From Ruminococcus sp. CAG:254 (GTDB lineage Bacteria; Bacillota; Clostridia; Oscillospirales; Ruminococcaceae): 15,414 bases of DNA. This document shows positions 14,882 to 15,414 of the stretch, piece by piece (positions within the stretch are counted from its first letter, which is position 1; each line of letters opens with the position of its first letter). Where the stretch lies: the NCBI GenBank assembly GCA_000433635.1, contig HF997952.1:1-15414 (forward strand), in the 5' to 3' direction. Under the pieces are notes generated by a model. That model worked only from the letters and a program-made list of their open reading frames with translations. It was not told the DNA's origin and made no database searches. Both the position numbers and the translations under genes were made by a program.

Positions 14882-15414
14882 TTATTTGTCCTCCATATTT
14901 TTAAAGTAGAGTTCAAGTGCCTTTTCAATAGTATCAGTGATTTCTTTCGGCTTCTCGCCGTTGCTGAAATACTTGGTATAAATATCGTGGCTGATCTTCA
15001 CACTTTTGGGCTTCACTTTCGGCTCGGTGTCCTCGTCGTAAAGAATAGCGTGAACGGTTTCGGGAGTGATATTGCCCTCGCTGTCGGCAGAAGCACGGAG
15101 CTTCTTAGCGTTTTTCATGTCGATCTTGCAGTCCTCAGCACACTCGGCAACGACCGCCTGTGTATCTTCAGAAAGGAAAGAAAGCTCCACGCCTGTTCGG
15201 ATAGCAATATCTCCGCTGTCCACAAGGGCTTTCAGCTCATCAGTGAGCTTATTGATACGAATAAGCCTTACTACCGAGCCTTTGCTGACACCGTACTCAT
15301 TTCCGATGCTCTCGCTCGTGTCTAACTTTGAACCCACTGGATTCAAAGTTGAGCTGTCGGGTTCGGCTGAGGGATTTTCAAGGCGTGCAAGCTCCCTGAG
15401 AATATCATTCCGCT
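14882..15414 (-). CDS. ParB-like DNA-binding protein (partial), with 27-bp insertion
   Basis: Open from the window edge; 177 codons are visible, so the start and the N-terminal nuclease-like ParB domain are missing. After RNDILRELARLENPSAEPDS comes the odd segment TLNPVGSKL, encoded by the 27-bp palindrome. Then follows a KorB/ParB HTH core (IGNEYGVSKGSVVRLIRINK, then ELKALVDSGDIAIRTGVELSFL) that binds a centromere-like site. The C-terminal part has EPKVKPKSVKISHDIYTKYF and a helical tail ending FKNMEDK. Many Firmicutes integrative elements carry such a gene at the start of a - strand operon, likely for maintenance or regulation of the excised form. It is one base from the secreted-protein gene. 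The inserted residues lie in what I expect to be a loop before the HTH, so the protein may still work. Confidence 0.8.
   Translation of the reverse strand, partial: RNDILRELARLENPSAEPDSSTLNPVGSKLDTSESIGNEYGVSKGSVVRLIRINKLTDELKALVDSGDIAIRTGVELSFLSEDTQAVVAECAEDCKIDMKNAKKLRASADSEGNITPETVHAILYDEDTEPKVKPKSVKISHDIYTKYFSNGEKPKEITDTIEKALELYFKNMEDK
15324..15350. repeat. 27-bp near-palindromic repeat, copy 3, inside parB-like gene
   Basis: Identical over all 27 bases to copy 2 and in the same orientation. Being 27 bases long it keeps the parB reading frame and adds about nine residues (TLNPVGSKL). Its presence within a coding gene argues that it is mobile or was inserted, rather than being an operator. 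Confidence 0.85.

Noticed and set aside
14881..14928. Longer N-terminus for the secreted protein (ATG at 14928)
   Set aside because: No ribosome site, overlap with parB, and it would put 16 polar residues before a clear signal peptide; GGAGG precedes the ATG at 14880.
1..15414. CRISPR array, tRNA or rRNA genes
   Set aside because: No regularly spaced short repeats, no cloverleaf with a GTTCRA-type arm, and no rRNA-like conserved stretches were seen by eye on either strand; a tRNAscan-SE or Infernal run would settle this.

Overview
The window looks like accessory DNA from a low-to-mid-GC gut Firmicute, most likely a Ruminococcus-type Oscillospiraceae/Ruminococcaceae member. I infer this from strong AGGAGG-type ribosome sites, sigma-A promoters, a Tn4451/TndX-type serine recombinase, TnpV-like and ParB-like mobile-element genes, and protein sequence style. 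I cannot fix the species. The window is a patchwork of modules with sharp changes in base composition.

Left edge (1-about 505): the C-terminal end of a large serine recombinase and the terminal hairpin of an integrative element. The element ends inside a WYL-domain gene, which keeps only its ligand-sensing part and has lost its N-terminal DNA-binding domain.

520-8707: a defence-type operon on the + strand. Truncated WYL regulator, then a UvrD-type helicase fused to a RecB/AddB-like nuclease with a Cys quartet typical of 4Fe-4S nucleases, then a beta-class (type III Mod-like) adenine methyltransferase, then a Res-like DEAH helicase with a C-terminal PD-ExK nuclease. The last three are tightly spaced and each has its own Shine-Dalgarno (SD) sequence. 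My reading is an extended type III-like restriction-modification system with an extra helicase-nuclease. The middle of the methyltransferase gene (about 4265-5200) is much more AT-rich than both flanks, as if the target-recognition part had been swapped.

8713-11112: a small cassette. A frameshifted Xre-type HTH gene on the - strand faces a + strand set consisting of a tiny ORF, a SAM methyltransferase, a Cys-rich DUF3795-like protein and a GNAT acetyltransferase. The cassette is bracketed by two copies of a 27-bp near-palindrome in the same orientation. A third copy lies in frame within a parB-like gene at 15324-15350. This unexplained repeat is one of the two most interesting signals here.

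11155-12807: a - strand two-gene operon, a small helix-hairpin-helix protein followed by a NYN-domain predicted RNase with a TTG start. 12837-13378: an AT-rich single gene of unknown function with an excellent promoter, two leader hairpins and its own terminator.

13377-15414: a - strand conjugative-element-like operon, reading from right to left: ParB-like protein (partial), secreted/membrane-anchored acidic protein (frameshifted), TnpV-like protein, small zinc-binding protein and a small frameshifted ORF. The genes are coupled by overlaps of a few bases. Three separate one-base frameshifts (HTH gene, small 13377-13593 gene, membrane protein) are either real decay or sequencing errors. No tRNA, rRNA or CRISPR array was recognised.
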